This document shows, in pieces, positions 6,100-8,263 of a stretch of DNA of 8,263 bases. Origin of the DNA: an uncultured Bacilli bacterium (lineage in GTDB: Bacteria > Bacillota_I > Bacilli_A > RF39 > UBA660); assembly GCA_947584955.1 (NCBI GenBank), contig CANPWS010000050.1:1-8263 (forward strand). Reading direction: 5' to 3'. Within the stretch, counting starts at the first letter, position 1. Every line of letters begins with the position of its first letter. Below the pieces are notes generated by a model. It did not search any database. It was not told the DNA's origin and saw only the letters and a list, made by a program, of their open reading frames with translations. Both the position numbers and the translations under genes were made by a program.

Positions 6100-7905
6100 A
6101 TGTTTATAGGTATAACTATGATATCATGTAGTTTGATATATAGTTTACTAATATGCTTTATATTTTTTTCTAAAAAAAGAGCAAATATCATAGAGACCAA
6201 AATATATACATCATTAATTATTTTAAATATAACAAATTTAATACTAGAATTATTATGTTGCTATACTGTATATAATATGAAGTCATTACCATTTATGGTA
6301 ACAGAAATAATAAATAGATGTTTTCTTTTAACAATATATTATTGGGAAAGTGTATTTACACTATATATATATGTTATATCATTTAAAGATAAATATAATG
6401 ATAAATTAAACTTTAAAAGCAAACTTGGGAAAAAATTTTTAATATTCTTCTTTACAATGTTAATAGGAATAATATTTTTACCATTAAAATATCACAATGA
6501 AAACAATATGGTATATTCATATGGACCAAGTGCAAACTTTCTATATGTAATAGTAGTAATATATTTCATAACGTGGATAGTTTGTTATATAAAAAAGCAT
6601 AGCAAAGAAAAAAATAATAAATATTTACCAGTATTAGCATTTATTTTTATAATGGCAGTAGCTTTATTAATAAGAGCAGCAAATCCTGGTATTTTAGTAA
6701 TATCATCATCATTTGCTTTTATTACAAATTTAATGTTCTTTACTGTAGAAAATCCTGACAGTAAATTAATTAAAGAAGTAACATTAGCTAAAAAAACTAG
6801 TGATGAATCAAATTATGAAAAGACATTATTTTTATTTAATATGACTCAAGATATAAGAAATCCAATTAATAATATAAATAAAACTTTAAATGAAGCATTA
6901 ACATCAAAAAATATGGATGAAGTAATGGAACATTTAAGAGAAATAGATAGTTACAACAAAGAATTAAATAGTATAGTAAATAGTGTTTTAGATATATCAA
7001 GTGTGGATGCAAGAGATATTAAAGTAATAGATAATGTCTATAATATAAAAAATTTATTAAAAGAAATTATATTGATAAACAAGAAAAAAGCAGAAAATAA
7101 AAACTTAGAATTTAGATTTAATATTGATAAAAGTATACCAGAATATTTAAATGGAGACTCAATAAAAATTAAACAAATACTAAATAAATTATTAAATAAT
7201 GCAATAAAATATACAAATGTAGGATTTATTTCATTGAATGTAACATCAATAATTAAAGTAAATATATGTAGATTAATTATTTATATAGAAGATTCAGGAG
7301 TAGGATTTGAAGCAGAAGAAATAGATAAAGTATTAACAAATAAAGACTATGACATAAAAAATGGGAAATTAACTTTGTCAGCAGTAAAAAAGATGTTAAA
7401 TATAATCGGAGGAACACTTGTATTAAATAGTAAGTATAATGAAGGAAGTAAGTTTACAATAGTATTAGATCAAAAAATAGATAACAGTTTAAAAAGTAAT
7501 GAACAAAAAGTAATAGAAAAATATAAAGATTTAATAAAAGAAGATAAAAAAGTATTATTAGTAGATGATAATGAATCAAGTATAAAATTAATAAGCAAGA
7601 TATCAGGACATTTAAATTTAAAAATAGAAAGTGTTATGAGTGGAAAAGAATGTTTAGATAAAATAAGGAATAAAGAAAAATATGATTTAATATTAATAGA
7701 TGAAGAAATGCCAAAATTATCAGGCTACGATACAATAAAAAAATTAAAAATGATAAATAACTTTAATACACCAGTAATTATGCTAACTAAAAATAGTAAT
7801 TTAGAATTTAGTAATATACATTTAGAATATGGATTTACAGATTTATTAATAAAACCTGTGACTAAAGAAAGTTTAGCAAATATTTATGAAAAATATTTAA
7901 AATAG
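6100..7905 (+). CDS. Seven-helix hybrid sensor kinase-like protein, His site lost, receiver intact
   Basis: The protein has 601 aa. The ATG at 6100 is used because GGAGGTG lies 6 bases upstream; an in-frame TTG at 6085 is overlapped by that site. The N-terminus has seven likely helices (about 2-23, 35-57, 70-94, 112-127, 147-164, 176-192 and 198-214), resembling 7TM sensor regions of Bacillota kinases. The dimerisation/H-box block follows at 244-257 and reads NMTQDIRNPIN where functional kinases have NMSHEIRTPLN, so Gln250 replaces the phosphorylated His. The ATPase domain keeps the N-box (NNAIKYT, 366-372) and G1 (DSGVG, 398-402), but the GTGLGL-type G2 motif reads NGKLTL (421-426). The receiver (483-601) is complete: Asp489/490, phospho-acceptor Asp534, Thr563 and Lys585. 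I infer a membrane receptor that cannot phosphorylate itself in the usual way and whose receiver is served by another kinase or by small phosphodonors. No partner regulator or output domain is in the window. Confidence 0.9.
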   Translation: MFIGITMISCSLIYSLLICFIFFSKKRANIIETKIYTSLIILNITNLILELLCCYTVYNMKSLPFMVTEIINRCFLLTIYYWESVFTLYIYVISFKDKYNDKLNFKSKLGKKFLIFFFTMLIGIIFLPLKYHNENNMVYSYGPSANFLYVIVVIYFITWIVCYIKKHSKEKNNKYLPVLAFIFIMAVALLIRAANPGILVISSSFAFITNLMFFTVENPDSKLIKEVTLAKKTSDESNYEKTLFLFNMTQDIRNPINNINKTLNEALTSKNMDEVMEHLREIDSYNKELNSIVNSVLDISSVDARDIKVIDNVYNIKNLLKEIILINKKKAENKNLEFRFNIDKSIPEYLNGDSIKIKQILNKLLNNAIKYTNVGFISLNVTSIIKVNICRLIIYIEDSGVGFEAEEIDKVLTNKDYDIKNGKLTLSAVKKMLNIIGGTLVLNSKYNEGSKFTIVLDQKIDNSLKSNEQKVIEKYKDLIKEDKKVLLVDDNESSIKLISKISGHLNLKIESVMSGKECLDKIRNKEKYDLILIDEEMPKLSGYDTIKKLKMINNFNTPVIMLTKNSNLEFSNIHLEYGFTDLLIKPVTKESLANIYEKYLK

Positions 7906-8018
7906 TAAAATAAATAAAAATTATGATTTTAAATACAAAATTAATTTAAATAAAAAAATATAAATAATTAAACTTTAATATGTATGATAATTTTATTTAT
8001 AAAATTATAGAAAAATAG
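7906..8018 (+). other. A/T-only intergenic spacer after the kinase-like gene
   Basis: There is no ORF, and no terminator with a T-tract is visible after the TAG stop. The one structured element is an all-A/T hairpin, ATAATTTTA (7987-7995) with TAAAATTAT (8000-8008) around a 4-base loop. It is not followed by a T-run on the + strand, so it is at best a weak terminator and may be chance in this base composition. Confidence 0.4.
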
Positions 8019-8047
8019 TTTTAAAATAATTAAAAATATGATAGAAT
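8019..8047 (+). promoter_or_regulatory. Promoter of the T-box leader
   Basis: TGA-TAGAAT (8039-8047) is an extended -10 element. TTTTAA (8019-8024), 17 bases upstream of the hexamer, is a weak -35. The start near 8054 fits the beginning of stem I of the T-box at about 8061. Confidence 0.5.
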
Positions 8048-8060
8048 ATATTATAAGTTA

Positions 8061-8259
8061 AAAGTTTTGATTAGGACATGGTTATTTTAATTTCATAACA
8101 AAAGAGAGCTGCATATGGTGAAAAGCAGTTTATGAATAAAATAATTACTACCTATGAACTGGACTTGAAAAAGATTCCCGGTATTTTATGCCGTTATAGA
8201 AATTAAGTACAAAAGGATGGTACCGTGTTTTAAGCACTCCTATAAGGAAGTGCTTTTTT
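8061..8259 (+). promoter_or_regulatory. T-box leader riboswitch, probably leucine-specific
   Basis: T-box RNAs bind an uncharged tRNA by codon-anticodon pairing in stem I and by the tRNA end in the antiterminator, and let transcription continue when charging is low. Visible parts are the stem I 5' side (GATTAGGACA, 8069-8078), AGAGAG (8103-8108), the distal hairpin with GGTG (8117-8120), a stem III hairpin (about 8180-8194), and the T-box AAAAGGATGGTACCGTG (8211-8227). The antiterminator pairs AGGA (8214-8217) with TCCT (8238-8241) and GTG (8225-8227) with CAC (8235-8237), around the bulge UGGUACC. The specifier lies in GAACTGGACTT (8156-8166). CUG (Leu, 8159-8161) follows the usual GAA and is followed by a purine. 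UGG (Trp, 8160-8162) is also readable, but UGGU in the bulge calls for an A discriminator base, which fits tRNA-Leu better than tRNA-Trp. The controlled gene is outside the window. Confidence 0.95.
8232..8259 (+). terminator. T-box-controlled intrinsic terminator
   Basis: AAGCACT (8232-8238) pairs with AGTGCTT (8249-8255), and CC/GG (8239-8240 with 8246-8247) extends the stem past one bulged A. The T-run 8254-8259 follows. The 5' arm shares bases 8235-8240 with the antiterminator, so the two structures exclude each other. Confidence 0.93.
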
Positions 8260-8263
8260 ATAT

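Noticed and set aside
7987..8008. A/T-only hairpin considered as the terminator of the kinase-like gene.
   Set aside because: No T-run follows on the + strand and the stem has no G-C pairs, so in this base composition it may be chance.

Overview
The window is very AT-rich. Arg is mostly AGA, stops are mainly TAA, TGG encodes Trp, and several genes have GGAGG- or GGTGAT-type ribosome binding sites. Together with a T-box leader, this points to a low-GC Bacillota (Firmicutes), plausibly an uncultured gut Clostridia/Bacilli lineage using the standard code. All five supported genes lie on the + strand. None shows clear signs of a phage or transposon.

Layout: (1) 94-1557, a strong promoter, a single-pass surface-type protein with a Glu/Asn/Ser-rich linker, and a terminator that overlaps its stop codon. 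(2) 1605-2105, a small five-helix membrane protein of the putative ABC-transporter type IV (CmpB-like) family. (3) 2124-6036, two paralogous adenylate-forming enzymes (acyl-CoA-synthetase-like), each with a GTG start and a nearly identical promoter/leader. The second has a complete set of ANL motifs. The first has lost the glycine-rich phosphate-binding loop. A terminator, a second promoter and a short direct repeat lie between them. (4) 6047-7905, a seven-helix hybrid sensor-kinase-like protein whose phospho-acceptor His is Gln and whose G2 ATP-lid motif is lost, but whose C-terminal receiver domain is intact. Its promoter sits inside a long inverted repeat that covers the ribosome binding site. 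(5) 7906-8263, an intergenic region ending in a complete T-box leader with mutually exclusive antiterminator and terminator. The controlled gene lies beyond the window, and leucine is the best guess for the amino acid sensed.

The most unusual feature is that two consecutive units each carry a degraded catalytic site next to intact partner motifs: a probable pseudo-adenylase beside a competent paralogue, then a probable pseudo-histidine kinase fused to a competent receiver. A regulatory or scaffold link between them is only inferred from adjacency. No known pathway was identified that would join them.
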